A stretch of DNA of 64,000 bases from positions 3,919,054 to 3,983,053 of the forward strand of contig NZ_OY762974.1 of assembly GCF_963667135.1 (NCBI RefSeq). The letters are read 5' to 3'. Below the pieces are notes generated by a model. That model saw only the letters and a program-made list of their open reading frames with translations, searched no databases and was not told where the DNA came from. A program made the translations under genes and the position numbers. How positions within the stretch are numbered: position 1 is the stretch's first letter; each line of letters begins with the position of its first letter. Of the stretch, positions 8,888-18,656 are shown piece after piece. This DNA is from an uncultured Macellibacteroides sp. (GTDB taxonomy: Bacteria > Bacteroidota > Bacteroidia > Bacteroidales > Tannerellaceae).

Positions 8888-10072
8888 ATGAAAATATGTT
8901 TTTACTGTGATTCTATTTTTAGCTATGGAGGTGTGCAAAGAGTACTTGCTGTATTAGCTAAATCATTGGCAAAAAAACATGAAGTTACTATTATAACTCA
9001 TGACAGACTTACAGCCAAAGACACTCAAATGTATGATTTATACGAAGCAAATATTAATTATATATTTATTTCCCACTCGCAAATTCCCAAGCTTGAATAT
9101 TTTTTTTGTAAATCATACAGTTTTCTTTATAAGAATATATTACCTCAAAATAAGTTTACTTCAAAATATTACGGATATAGTTCTTTTCCACCTACATACA
9201 GAAAACAATTAATAAAAATAATTAACAATGGAGGTTTTAATGTTGTAGTAGGTGTGCATGTTTTTCTTTCCTTCCACTTAGCTAGCATTAAAGATAAAAT
9301 TCAGGCTAGAATAATAGGATGGATGCATAATTCCTATGAGGCATTCTTTTTAATAAAAAAACCATATATTGGGCAATTTTGGAACTATTTTAAATATCAA
9401 ATTCCCAAATTGGATAAAACAATTGTACTCACTAAACATGATCAAAAAAAATATATAGAAAATTTTGGATTTGATCCTGAAGTGATTTATAACCCTCTTA
9501 CTGTAAAGCCGAAAGGTGTTGGATCCATGAAGCATAAGAAATTTTTGGCTGTAGGGCGAATGTCTGAAGGACATAAAGGTTTCGATGTATTGATAAAGGC
9601 ATTTGCCATATTCGCGAAAGAAAATAATGATTGGAACTTAGAGATTGTAGGAGATGGGCCTGAGAAAGGCCTTCTTGAGTCTCTAATAAAAGAGCACAGT
9701 CTAAGTAATCGGATTATAATTTCTCCATTTACAAACAATATAGAAGAAAAATATGCCAACGCAAGCATATTTGTATTAAGTTCAAGATGGGAAGGGTTTG
9801 GTTTAGTTTTATTGGAAGCAATGGCTCATGGCCTTATCATTATATCCTCGGAATTACCTACAACAAAAGAAATTTTATCAAACCAAATTGGTGCTTTCTT
9901 TTTTCAAAATGAAAATTATAAAGACCTTGCATCAAAAATGATCAAATTAATTAATATCAATCATGTTGATTCAATAAAAAAAACGTCAATAGAATATGCT
10001 GCATCAAACTCAATTGAAGTTTTTCAAAACAAATGGGACAATATATTTATGAAAGAAATACCATGTCAATAA
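8888..10072 (+). CDS. Family 4 glycosyltransferase
   Basis: 394 residues from the ATG at 8888 (MKICFYC...). The frame is open from an ATG at 8855, but the 11 extra residues overlap the acetyltransferase and lack the hydrophobic first strand, so 8888 is preferred. 'SIFSYGGVQRVLAVLAKSLA' is the acceptor-side start of GT4 enzymes; 'KFLAVGRMSEGHKGFDVLIKAF', 'LEIVGDGPEKG' and 'SSRWEGFGLVLLEAMAHG' (E-x7-E) form the donor domain. Donor unknown. The A+T content is already higher here than in the first genes of the operon. Confidence 0.88.
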   Translation: MKICFYCDSIFSYGGVQRVLAVLAKSLAKKHEVTIITHDRLTAKDTQMYDLYEANINYIFISHSQIPKLEYFFCKSYSFLYKNILPQNKFTSKYYGYSSFPPTYRKQLIKIINNGGFNVVVGVHVFLSFHLASIKDKIQARIIGWMHNSYEAFFLIKKPYIGQFWNYFKYQIPKLDKTIVLTKHDQKKYIENFGFDPEVIYNPLTVKPKGVGSMKHKKFLAVGRMSEGHKGFDVLIKAFAIFAKENNDWNLEIVGDGPEKGLLESLIKEHSLSNRIIISPFTNNIEEKYANASIFVLSSRWEGFGLVLLEAMAHGLIIISSELPTTKEILSNQIGAFFFQNENYKDLASKMIKLININHVDSIKKTSIEYAASNSIEVFQNKWDNIFMKEIPCQ

Positions 10073-11535
10073 AGAAGCAACTAGTTTCAGGGATATTTTA
10101 TACGGCTATTTCCAAATATGCCGGCATCTTTATTTCACTGATTGTATCTGCAATACTTGCCAGGTTATTGTCTCCTGATGAATTTGGAGTTGTTGCCGTT
10201 GCTACTGTTATTATTACATTCTTTGGAATTTTTACTGATCTGGGCGTATCACCCGCTATTATTCAGAATAAGGAACTAACAGATAAAGACCTGTCAAGTA
10301 TTTTTTCTTTTACAATTATTGGGGGAATTCTGTTATCTGTTTTATTTTTCCTATCCTCATGGCTGATAGGAAAGTACTACAAGAGTGAGACGTTAATCGT
10401 AATTTGTCAGCTGCTATCCATTAATTTACTTTTTTCGGCACTGAACATTGTCCCAAACGCATTACTTTATAAAGACAAAATGTTTAGATACATTGCTATA
10501 CGAAGTCTTGCCGTTCAATTTATTGGAGGCATATTATCGGTTATTGCAGCCCTGGCTCACGCTGGATTATATGCCTTAATTATCAACCCTATTTTTTCAT
10601 CAATATGTATATTTATAATAAGCTACAAAAAAAAACCGCAGCATATTTGCTTTACCCCGGGTTTAGAATCCATAAAAAAAATACGTTCATTCTCTTCCTA
10701 TCAATTTTTGTTTAATGTAATTAATTATTTCAGTCGCAACCTTGACAAATTATTGATTGGCAGATATATGGGCATGGGTGAATTAGGCTATTATGAAAAA
10801 TCCTATCGACTGATGATGCTTCCTTTACAAAACATTACCCACGTTATAAGTCCCGTAATGCATCCTGTATTTTCGGAAATGCAAAACGATCTTAGTAAAC
10901 TTGCAACATCATACGAACGAATAATTCGGATATTGGCTTATATCGGTTTCCCATTATCGGTTCTTTTGTATTTTACATCAACTGAAATAACTTTGATATT
11001 ATTTGGAGATCAATGGATTAAATCAATTGCACCTTTTCAGATACTGGCGCTGTCGGTAGGTATTCAAATTATTATGTCTACTTCCGGCTCAATTTTTCAA
11101 GCAGCTAACGACACAAAAACTCTTTTTGTTTGCGGACTATTTTCGGCAACGTTGACTGTTAGCTCTTTATTAATTGGTATATTCGTATTTAACACGCTTG
11201 AAGCCATATCCTGGAGTATATGTATTGCTTTTACTATTAATTTCATTCAATGCTTTTGGGTGATGTATCGTGTCACTTTTAATCGATCAACAAGTTTCTT
11301 TATAAAAGTGCTGATCAGCCCCCTAATTTTAAGTTTAACACTTGTGGCTGCACTATATCTGTACTCATCAATAAATACAGGTTTAACTTTGGTTATTTCA
11401 GCATTAATTAAGGGAGGATTATTTATACTCTGTATAACAACCTATTTTATGCTAACTAACGAATATAACCTTAGGAATATGTTGCTCATTCAAATAGGAC
11501 GTTCAAGAAACTCAATAAAATCAAAGAAAGACTAA
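10063..11535 (+). CDS. Wzx-type polysaccharide flippase (MOP/WzxC family)
   Basis: 490 residues from the ATG at 10063 (MSIKKQL...); an upstream ATG at 10033 would lie inside the preceding gene. About 12-14 hydrophobic helices span the whole length. The N-terminal 'ILARLLSPDEFGVVAVATVIITFFGIFTDLGVSPAIIQ' and 'NLDKLLIGRYMGMGELGYYEKSYRLM' are characteristic of the WzxC/RfbX branch of the MOP superfamily. It should flip the undecaprenyl-linked repeat unit across the inner membrane. The start overlaps the previous stop by 10 bp. Confidence 0.9.
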   Translation: MSIKKQLVSGIFYTAISKYAGIFISLIVSAILARLLSPDEFGVVAVATVIITFFGIFTDLGVSPAIIQNKELTDKDLSSIFSFTIIGGILLSVLFFLSSWLIGKYYKSETLIVICQLLSINLLFSALNIVPNALLYKDKMFRYIAIRSLAVQFIGGILSVIAALAHAGLYALIINPIFSSICIFIISYKKKPQHICFTPGLESIKKIRSFSSYQFLFNVINYFSRNLDKLLIGRYMGMGELGYYEKSYRLMMLPLQNITHVISPVMHPVFSEMQNDLSKLATSYERIIRILAYIGFPLSVLLYFTSTEITLILFGDQWIKSIAPFQILALSVGIQIIMSTSGSIFQAANDTKTLFVCGLFSATLTVSSLLIGIFVFNTLEAISWSICIAFTINFIQCFWVMYRVTFNRSTSFFIKVLISPLILSLTLVAALYLYSSINTGLTLVISALIKGGLFILCITTYFMLTNEYNLRNMLLIQIGRSRNSIKSKKD

Positions 11536-11570
11536 ACTTGTCGGCAGTTAATTATTGTATAAAGAACCTT

Positions 11571-12983
11571 TCAAGAGCCAACTCGACGAAGTAATTCCTG
11601 TTTTTTATCTGATGTTTTCAGTTGATTTATAAAATATAAAGCATCCTCTAAATTTAGATTTGTTGGATTTGCGATGTATTGTTCAGAATAGAATACGGCT
11701 CGCTCATATAAGTATTTGTAACAGTCGATATTCAGCATAGTCCCTTCATTATAATCATTATAAGAAAAACCAGTAATAACATCATTTGTTTGAATAGATT
11801 GAATATTGTCTGTATGAATACCTTTCAAGTTTAAAGTGATTGATGGATAATAAAAATAGTGACCGGCTGGCATATGTATTTTAATTTTTAAAACATTACC
11901 GTTAGTAGCCGTTTCAATTTTACTATGTATTCTGTAATAGTTATATTCATAATATTCTTCCATACTCGGAAACCAAACTGAGTCGTCACCATCTTTGCCG
12001 TATTGATCATTTATCCACTCCAAAAAACTAACCCATTTATAATCAGTCGCATGTGATAAAACATGGATTGCTTCCCTATTTTCTTTATCAAATTTAAGAT
12101 TGTCAATAATAAGAGATCTATAGCTATTGGGGTCTTCATTATCAAAACGTTTGTACAATCCTTTTTTTAAATCATTAACTACGTTAAAAGGATATAATAT
12201 TTCTTTAGCATTTCCTTGAGCTGTCATAAACTGAATAGGATCATATGTTAAAGCTGCTTTTACGTATTCAAAATTCCCGTTTGGTTCGGCTAAAATTTTA
12301 CATCCTCGACCATTAAGATTTGAACGAATTATATTTTGGGCAATTCCATAATGTGTTTTTATCGAATCAATAGTATGTACATCTTCACCAGCAACATCGT
12401 GAAAAGCTATACCAACCCCATAGTTTAACATTGTTTTAATATTTTCCCAAATCAGACCACTCTTCTTGAAAAATCTATTATAATCGGCTTTGTAGCCCAC
12501 ACGCACATCTGAAGTTTCATTCATCCATCCGAACTCCGGTGCTAAAGTTGTTGTAAATGCAAATCTGACTTCTTTTCCTGTACCATCTGTATAACCGAGA
12601 GTCTTACCCAAAACATACGATCCCGGCGGTAGATCACCAATCATAAGATGTTCAATATCATAATAATAACTTGTATAAAGTGGCTTTCCGTTTATAGCAG
12701 CCCACGTATTGCAAAATGCAGTTTGTACGCAATCATCTTGCGTTAACAACATCAACCAAGTCTTGTTGTATTTTAAAAAAGGAATTTGAACGTCAATATC
12801 ACTTTCTGACACCTCCTTTTTCAAATGAACAAGAATCTCATAATTAATTTCAAAATTCTCTTCATTATAAGGATAATGATAGTTGGAAAACACCGGTTGT
12901 TCATAATTATCTTTAATTTCCACACATGATCCAAAGCATAATATCAAGCTGATAACCCAAACAAAACTATAATGTTTATTCAT
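11571..12983 (-). CDS. Lipoprotein, possible NodB-fold polysaccharide deacetylase relative
   Basis: 470 residues with a lipoprotein signal ('LILCFGSCVEI', Cys about 20). The family is not recognised with certainty. Several motifs recall NodB-type deacetylases: 'LMLLTQDDCVQTAF' (a TxDD as in the first deacetylase motif), 'YGVGIAFHDVAGED' (one His where the family has H-x3-H), 'ILAEPNGN' (near the RxPxG motif) and 'WVSFLEWINDQYGKDGDDSVWFPSMEEYYEYNYYR', which resembles the region of Bacteroidetes deacetylase-like lipoproteins that ends in 'vW.ps.eE'. It is the only minus-strand gene inside the polysaccharide locus. Modification of the exported polymer is an inference. Confidence 0.5.
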   Translation of the reverse strand: MNKHYSFVWVISLILCFGSCVEIKDNYEQPVFSNYHYPYNEENFEINYEILVHLKKEVSESDIDVQIPFLKYNKTWLMLLTQDDCVQTAFCNTWAAINGKPLYTSYYYDIEHLMIGDLPPGSYVLGKTLGYTDGTGKEVRFAFTTTLAPEFGWMNETSDVRVGYKADYNRFFKKSGLIWENIKTMLNYGVGIAFHDVAGEDVHTIDSIKTHYGIAQNIIRSNLNGRGCKILAEPNGNFEYVKAALTYDPIQFMTAQGNAKEILYPFNVVNDLKKGLYKRFDNEDPNSYRSLIIDNLKFDKENREAIHVLSHATDYKWVSFLEWINDQYGKDGDDSVWFPSMEEYYEYNYYRIHSKIETATNGNVLKIKIHMPAGHYFYYPSITLNLKGIHTDNIQSIQTNDVITGFSYNDYNEGTMLNIDCYKYLYERAVFYSEQYIANPTNLNLEDALYFINQLKTSDKKQELLRRVGS

Positions 12984-13011
12984 CTCAAAAATTAATATTT
13001 ATTAATTAATA

Positions 13012-13019
13012 CAAATATA
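13012..13019 (-). promoter_or_regulatory. Bacteroidetes -7 box for the minus-strand lipoprotein
   Basis: Reads TATATTTG on the minus strand, an exact TAnnTTTG match 29 bp upstream of the lipoprotein ATG. Confidence 0.5.
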
Positions 13020-13118
13020 CAACCTTTTAATGAAAAGCTATGCTTACAAGAAAAACTAATATTTGTACATCTGTTCATAATTTAGACTCATAAAGTCTCT
13101 TAATTTTAAATTAATAAT

Positions 13119-13126
13119 TATATTTG
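13119..13126 (+). promoter_or_regulatory. Bacteroidetes -7 box for the export half of the polysaccharide locus
   Basis: TATATTTG, an exact TAnnTTTG match. Transcription would begin near 13132, too close to the ATG at 13138 to leave a leader, which supports the ATG at 13156 as the true start of the TolC-like gene. No later promoter or terminator is obvious before 23268. Confidence 0.55.
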
Positions 13127-13155
13127 CATAAGTTACAATGCTAATATTCATTAAT

Positions 13156-13902
13156 ATGAGATATTTTTTCTTTCTAACTATATTTTTTCTGTTTTGTACT
13201 TTTCAAACAGTTGAATTGCAGGCTCAAAAGAATGTTGAACTTTCTGAATTCAATATTGATGATTATAAAAAAATTAGTTTGCCACCCTTAGATATTTTAT
13301 ATGAAAATGCGAAAAACAACCCTGTCTACGAACTTGCAGAAGTAAAGGAACAAATTGAAATTAGCAATTTACGCAAAGAGAAAAAAGCTTGGTTAAATTA
13401 TTTTAGCTTAAGAGGCAGCTATCAATACGGCATGTTTGGCAACGAATCAACTTATACTGATGTATACACTCCGGTCTATTTTAATTATTCAACAGCTGCA
13501 CAAAACAGCTATTCGGTAGGTGCAGGCATTTCAATCCCTTTAGATCATCTTTTTGATTTGAAAGGACGTTCTAATAGACAAAAAATGCTGGTAAAAAGTG
13601 CGGCTCTTGAAAAAGAACAAAAATTTGAAGAAATTAAAAAAGAAATTATTGTTTTGTATAGCAATGCTCTTTCTCAATTAAATGTATTAAAACTGAGATC
13701 TGAAAGCTTAGTAATAACTAGTGCACATTATGAAATTGCAGAGAAAAATTTTGCAAATGGCTCTATAGACTCTGGAGAATTATCCTTAGAAAAACAAAGG
13801 CAAACTGATTCTCTTGAGCAGTATGAAAACACAAAAGCAGAATTAACAAAAAATTTGCTAATTTTAGAAACTATAACTCAAACCCCCATATTAAACAGAT
13901 AA
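13156..13902 (+). CDS. Half-length TolC-family outer-membrane protein
   Basis: 248 residues from the ATG at 13156; an in-frame ATG at 13138 adds six residues ahead of the signal peptide. The signal peptide ('MRYFFFLTIFFLFCTF...LQAQ') is followed by one TolC-type repeat: 'LDILYENAKNNPVYELAEVKEQIEISNLRKEKKAWL', beta-strand material ('FSLRGSYQYGMFG', 'SYSVGAGISIPLD'), then a long helical stretch with 'AEKNFANGSIDSGELSLEKQRQ'. Full TolC proteins have two such repeats and about 420-480 residues, so this is about half. It sits where a Wza-type export channel would be expected and ends one base before the chain-length gene. A role in polymer export is inferred. Confidence 0.75.
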   Translation: MRYFFFLTIFFLFCTFQTVELQAQKNVELSEFNIDDYKKISLPPLDILYENAKNNPVYELAEVKEQIEISNLRKEKKAWLNYFSLRGSYQYGMFGNESTYTDVYTPVYFNYSTAAQNSYSVGAGISIPLDHLFDLKGRSNRQKMLVKSAALEKEQKFEEIKKEIIVLYSNALSQLNVLKLRSESLVITSAHYEIAEKNFANGSIDSGELSLEKQRQTDSLEQYENTKAELTKNLLILETITQTPILNR

Positions 13903-13903
13903 C

Positions 13904-16090
13904 ATGAAATATTTATTATATGCATTCCGTTTTCTGTACCGTATACGGTGGTGGCTAATAATTGCACCAATTCTAATTGCTGTTGCTGCAATTTATGTAA
14001 CAAAGAATTTACCAAGATCTTATGAAGTAAAAGCAACAGTTTATACGGGGATTGTATCTGGCTATACTATTGAGGGTGAAACAGGGGTCAGTGATTATAT
14101 CGGTATCTCCAACGCGATGGACAACCTGATTAATATTATTCAGGCGGAAAATACGCTAAAAAGAGTTTCTTACAGATTATATGCGCGTAACATGATACAA
14201 GGAGATCTGAATAACGACAACCAGTATATTACGGCGTCCAGCTTCAGAGAAATATACTATCGGACAAAAAACAATCGAGATGGTAATGCTTTATTGGCTT
14301 TAATTGACTCTACCAGTGAAGAAAAAGCCTTTCAAAACATATTGAAATATGAAAAGCAAAATAAAGACAACTTTATCTATGGATTGTTTTACTGGAACCA
14401 CCCCCACTATTGCTACAATGCGCTAAAAAATATTCGTGTTAACCGTAAAAACAACAGTGATCTGCTTGAGATTTCCTATACATCAAATGACCCCGGCATT
14501 GCATATAATACCCTGGATATTTTGATGAACGAATTTGTAAATGAATATAGAGATATTAGATATGGCGAAACCGACAAGGTAATTGCCTATTTTAAAGGAG
14601 AACTGGATCGCATTGGTTCTGAATTAAGAATTGCTGAAGATTCGTTAACCAACTACAACATTGAAAAAAGAGTAATAAATTACTACGATGAAACAAAAGA
14701 GATTGCTGCCATTAATAAAGAGTTTGAATTAAGAGAGCAAAATGCAACATTAGAATTCAATAGTGCTAAGGCATTAAAAGATCAACTTGAAACTCGAATG
14801 GGTAATAATCTAAAGCAAATAAAGAATAATATTGATTTTATAAATAAGCTAAATAAAGTATCCTCTTTAACTGGTACAATATCAGAAATCCAAACTTTTG
14901 ATTCAGAAGAAGCTTCTAAAACGAATAATTTAGCCTCATTAAAAAAGCAATTAGATAATACAACAAAAGAACTTTCTGAAATCTCTAATCAATATGTTGA
15001 AAACAAGCAAACTAAAGAAGGTATCTCAAAATCAGCGATTGTTAGTCAATGGCTAGATCAAGTATTACTTTATGAAAAATCCAAGTCGGATTTACAAGTT
15101 ATACAAAAAAACAGACGCGAATTAAATAACAAATATGAATTTTTCGCCCCTGTTGGATCAACCATAAAAAGAAAAGAAAGAAACATTAATTTTACTGAAC
15201 AAAATTATCTTTCGGTTTTAAGAAGTTACAACGATGCCTTAATGAGAAAAAAGAATTTGGAAATGACATCTGCTACTCTAAAAGTATTAAATCCGCCAGC
15301 ATTTCCAATTCAATCGCAACCAACCAAACGTAAAACGATAGTTATTGTTGCATTCTTAGGAAGTATTTTGCTAATACTCGGTTTTTTTATTTTACTTGAA
15401 ATTGTAGACCGAACATTACATGATAAGGTTCGTACTGAATTATTTACAAATCTTCCGGTTATAGGAGCTTTCCCTGGAAAGAGTCTAATTAAATACAGAA
15501 ACTATGACAAAGCTGTACAGGCTATCGCTATTAAGTATCTTAGTAGTGCAATCCTTCCTTATCTCATAAATAAGAAAGAAAAATTACCATTTATAATTAA
15601 TTTTTTGAGTACTGAAGCAGGCGATGGAAAAAGTTTTTTGATTAATGAACTTGTTCAATACTGGAGTGAGGGTGGTCTAAAAGTTAAATCTTTAAAGTGG
15701 AATGAAGATTTCAATGTTTATAGTTCTGAGTATTTAATAGCCAATGGTATAGTTGATTTATATAAAATTGAGAACGAAGATATACTCTTAGTTGAGTATC
15801 CAGAACTCAAGTCGAACAATATTTCAACTAATTTACTAAATGAAGCTAATTTAAACATGATAATAGTAAGGGCAACACGTGGTTGGAAAGAGTCTGATTC
15901 TATATTAGCGGATAAAATATCCGGCCAACTAGATAATGGAAAACTAGTAGTCTATTTAAATAAGGCTGAACGTTATGTCGTTGAAGGATATACAGGTATG
16001 CTTCCTCCCTATAATACTTACCGTAGATTAATTTATAGACTTCTACATCTTGAACTGACAGCTAAATATGAGAATTCAGAGCAGTCATAA
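13904..16090 (+). CDS. Wzc/GumC-like chain-length protein with degenerate kinase domain
   Basis: 728 residues. An N-terminal membrane helix (about 15-33) is followed by a Wzz-type domain, a long coiled-coil region (about 225-460) and a second helix (about 480-500) after the proline-rich 'LNPPAFPIQSQPTKRKT'. The cytoplasmic end resembles a BY-kinase: 'FLSTEAGDGKSFLI' at about 568 is a Walker-A-like loop. The second Walker motif is replaced by 'LKSLKWNEDFN', and 'ILLVEYPEL' replaces the Walker-B Asp motif. Several C-terminal tyrosines remain ('YTGMLPPYNTYRRLIYRLL'). It likely sets chain length and links polymerase to export. Autokinase activity looks unlikely. Confidence 0.85.
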   Translation: MKYLLYAFRFLYRIRWWLIIAPILIAVAAIYVTKNLPRSYEVKATVYTGIVSGYTIEGETGVSDYIGISNAMDNLINIIQAENTLKRVSYRLYARNMIQGDLNNDNQYITASSFREIYYRTKNNRDGNALLALIDSTSEEKAFQNILKYEKQNKDNFIYGLFYWNHPHYCYNALKNIRVNRKNNSDLLEISYTSNDPGIAYNTLDILMNEFVNEYRDIRYGETDKVIAYFKGELDRIGSELRIAEDSLTNYNIEKRVINYYDETKEIAAINKEFELREQNATLEFNSAKALKDQLETRMGNNLKQIKNNIDFINKLNKVSSLTGTISEIQTFDSEEASKTNNLASLKKQLDNTTKELSEISNQYVENKQTKEGISKSAIVSQWLDQVLLYEKSKSDLQVIQKNRRELNNKYEFFAPVGSTIKRKERNINFTEQNYLSVLRSYNDALMRKKNLEMTSATLKVLNPPAFPIQSQPTKRKTIVIVAFLGSILLILGFFILLEIVDRTLHDKVRTELFTNLPVIGAFPGKSLIKYRNYDKAVQAIAIKYLSSAILPYLINKKEKLPFIINFLSTEAGDGKSFLINELVQYWSEGGLKVKSLKWNEDFNVYSSEYLIANGIVDLYKIENEDILLVEYPELKSNNISTNLLNEANLNMIIVRATRGWKESDSILADKISGQLDNGKLVVYLNKAERYVVEGYTGMLPPYNTYRRLIYRLLHLELTAKYENSEQS

Positions 16091-17519
16091 AAAACTGATA
16101 GATCTTTTTATGGATCTGCTTTTATCCAAAATCTGGATATGGCTTACCTTGATCTTTGTCTTATATTTGTTTTATCAATTAACGCTTAAACAAAATATAT
16201 TTCTAGCTTTAGGAGTTGCATTTCTACCTCTATTCATCATCCTTTTTTTTGTAATAATAGCCTATTCAGAAAAAGGTTTTTATCCGGTTTTTATTTCCCA
16301 CTTTGTCCTATTATCAATAAGTAGTTACATGGACATAAAATTGGGTGTGGTTACCGTACTAATAACCCTCGCTGTTTTTATGTTAATAATAGTAAAGGGC
16401 ATTTACAATCGACTGGAGTGGAAACTTTACATTAATCCAATGCTTTTGGTTTATGTAATTTGGACAGTCTTTTGTATACTCGAAATTGCGAATCCCAATC
16501 ATGTACAGGAAGCTTGGAATGTATCTATAACACAATATGCTGTATATCCTTTAGTTTGTGCCATATTAGTACCAATATCTATAAAAAATAAAACACACAT
16601 TCATTGGCTTCTTATAATTTGGTCAATATTTATTATGTTTGCAGCTTTTAAAGGATATTGGCAAAAAAATCACGGGTTTAATGACAAAGAGTTGTATTTT
16701 CTATATGAACTTGGTGGAGCAAAAACGCATATTATTTGGTCTGGCATACGATTTTTTTCTGTATTCTCGGATGCTGCAAATTATGGAGTACATATGGGGA
16801 TGGCTATTGTTGGATTCGGGATTTCTGCGATTTATTCAAAAAATCTATTATTAAAAATCTATTATTTGCTTATTATGATCGCAGCAACTTACGGGATGTT
16901 CATTTCTGGAACAAGAGCTGCTATTGCAGTCCCGTTGGCTGGAATATTTCTATTTACTTTATTAGCAGGAAATTTGAGAATTTTCTCTTTGGGAGCTATT
17001 GTAGGTCTCGGCATCTTTATTTTTTTTAATTTCACTACACTTGGAGAAGGGAATAATAATATACGCAGAATGCGAACAGCATTTAATCCAACTGAAGACG
17101 CTTCATATCAAGTTAGAAAGGCAAACCAAGAGCGAATGAAAATATTGATGGAAAGCAGGCCATTCGGTTATGGAATTGGATTAGGAGGTAAAGCAGAGAA
17201 GTTTCACCCTAAAGATCTTATGCCGTATCCTCCCGATTCTTGGATGGTTAATGTTTGGACAGACACCGGGATAATAGGTCTTACAATCTACATACTATTA
17301 CACTGTTTTTTGTTTGTTTATTGTAGCTGGATTTTATTATTTAAAATAACAGATTTAAGATTGAAAGGATTGCTTACAGCTTGGCTTTGTGTATGCTTTG
17401 GATACTTTGTAGCATCCTTTGCAAATGATGTTATGCAATACCCCAATTCAATTGTTGTATACACTGGTTTTGCATTATGTATTTCAGGGCCATTGATTTC
17501 TAACTCATTAAACAAATAA
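16068..17519 (+). CDS. Polysaccharide polymerase / O-antigen ligase family (Wzy/WaaL-like)
   Basis: 483 residues with about 11-12 hydrophobic segments. The periplasmic loop at about 325-405 ('YQVRKANQERMKILMESRPFGYGIGLGG', 'PYPPDSWMVNVWTDTGIIGL') is the Wzy_C/O-antigen-ligase signature, with the RP-FG-G-G motif. It should polymerise repeat units, or ligate the chain, on the periplasmic side. The start overlaps the chain-length gene by 23 bp; an in-frame ATG at 16110 would remove the overlap, so the start is uncertain. Confidence 0.87.
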   Translation: MRIQSSHKKLIDLFMDLLLSKIWIWLTLIFVLYLFYQLTLKQNIFLALGVAFLPLFIILFFVIIAYSEKGFYPVFISHFVLLSISSYMDIKLGVVTVLITLAVFMLIIVKGIYNRLEWKLYINPMLLVYVIWTVFCILEIANPNHVQEAWNVSITQYAVYPLVCAILVPISIKNKTHIHWLLIIWSIFIMFAAFKGYWQKNHGFNDKELYFLYELGGAKTHIIWSGIRFFSVFSDAANYGVHMGMAIVGFGISAIYSKNLLLKIYYLLIMIAATYGMFISGTRAAIAVPLAGIFLFTLLAGNLRIFSLGAIVGLGIFIFFNFTTLGEGNNNIRRMRTAFNPTEDASYQVRKANQERMKILMESRPFGYGIGLGGKAEKFHPKDLMPYPPDSWMVNVWTDTGIIGLTIYILLHCFLFVYCSWILLFKITDLRLKGLLTAWLCVCFGYFVASFANDVMQYPNSIVVYTGFALCISGPLISNSLNK

Positions 17520-17521
17520 AA

Positions 17522-18652
17522 ATGAAAGCTCTATTTCTTGTATTTCATGGTTTCGAAGCACACAATGGTATAAGTAATAAAATTTATTATCAGGTTGATG
17601 GTTTAAAACAAAATGGTATTGATGTAAGATTATGTTATCTTCAAATTGATGATAAAGGATTTCACAAAAGAATGGTAAACGATTCTATTATTGAAAATTT
17701 TGGAAAAGGCATTTGGGCAAAGATTAAAAAGAGAATTTCTTATTATTCTTTATTAAACTATATTCTCGAGGAAAGAATAGATTTCTTATATGTCAGACAT
17801 GATTTCAATGCCAACCCTTTCCTCGTTAGTTTTTTTAAATCTTTAAAGAGAAAAAAAATTAAATCAATCCTAGAAATACCGACCTACCCATATGATAACG
17901 AATTTACACATGCGAAATGGAAGGATCGCATACAATTAGAAATAGATAAGCTATTCAGATCATCTTTATCAAAGACTATATTCAGAATAGTTACTTTTAC
18001 AGAATTACCTAAAATATGGGATACTCCAACCATTTGTATTTCTAATGGAATAGATTTTGATAAAGTAAGAATAAAATCAATTAATAAATTTGGCAGAGAT
18101 AAAGATAATAGATTAGACCTAATTGGAGTAGCAGATATTCATGATTGGCATGGATTTGATAGATTAATCCTCGGATTAGCAGATTATTATAAACAAGAAA
18201 AAAAAATTAAAGTATATTTTCATATTGTCGGAAGTGGAATTGAGATAATAATAAATCAACTAAAACAGATTGTTATTGAAAATAATCTTGAAGAATATAT
18301 TAAGTTTTACGGCCCTAAAGCAGGTTTAGAACTTGATAATCTATTTGATTTTGCTGATTTTGGTGTTGCAAGCTTAGCAAGACACAGAAGTAATATTACA
18401 ACCATTAAAACATTAAAAAACAGAGAATATTCAGCAAGAGGAATACCATTCATATTTTCTGAAAATGATAGTGATTTTGATCATATGCCATATGTATTAA
18501 AAATTTCTGCTGACGAATCACCAATCAATATTGAATCTGTTATTGATTTCTATAGAAATAATACGTTTTCTCCAGTACAAATACGAGAATCTATTTACGA
18601 TTTATCTTGGAAAAAACAAATGAAAAATATAATCGATAAAGTAATAATTTAA
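17522..18652 (+). CDS. Family 4-like glycosyltransferase
   Basis: 376 residues. GT-B features: 'FEAHNGISNKIYYQVDGLKQNGIDVRLCYL' at the N-terminus, 'TICISNGIDFDKVRI' between the two domains, 'IGVADIHDWHGFDRLILGLADYY' and 'FHIVGSGIEI' in the donor domain. 'TTIKTLKNREYSARGIPFIFSEND' replaces the usual E-x7-E segment, as in a distinct GT4 subgroup. This gene opens the most A+T-rich stretch of the locus (17.5-22 kb). Donor unknown. Confidence 0.8.
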   Translation: MKALFLVFHGFEAHNGISNKIYYQVDGLKQNGIDVRLCYLQIDDKGFHKRMVNDSIIENFGKGIWAKIKKRISYYSLLNYILEERIDFLYVRHDFNANPFLVSFFKSLKRKKIKSILEIPTYPYDNEFTHAKWKDRIQLEIDKLFRSSLSKTIFRIVTFTELPKIWDTPTICISNGIDFDKVRIKSINKFGRDKDNRLDLIGVADIHDWHGFDRLILGLADYYKQEKKIKVYFHIVGSGIEIIINQLKQIVIENNLEEYIKFYGPKAGLELDNLFDFADFGVASLARHRSNITTIKTLKNREYSARGIPFIFSENDSDFDHMPYVLKISADESPINIESVIDFYRNNTFSPVQIRESIYDLSWKKQMKNIIDKVII

Positions 18653-18656
18653 TTTT

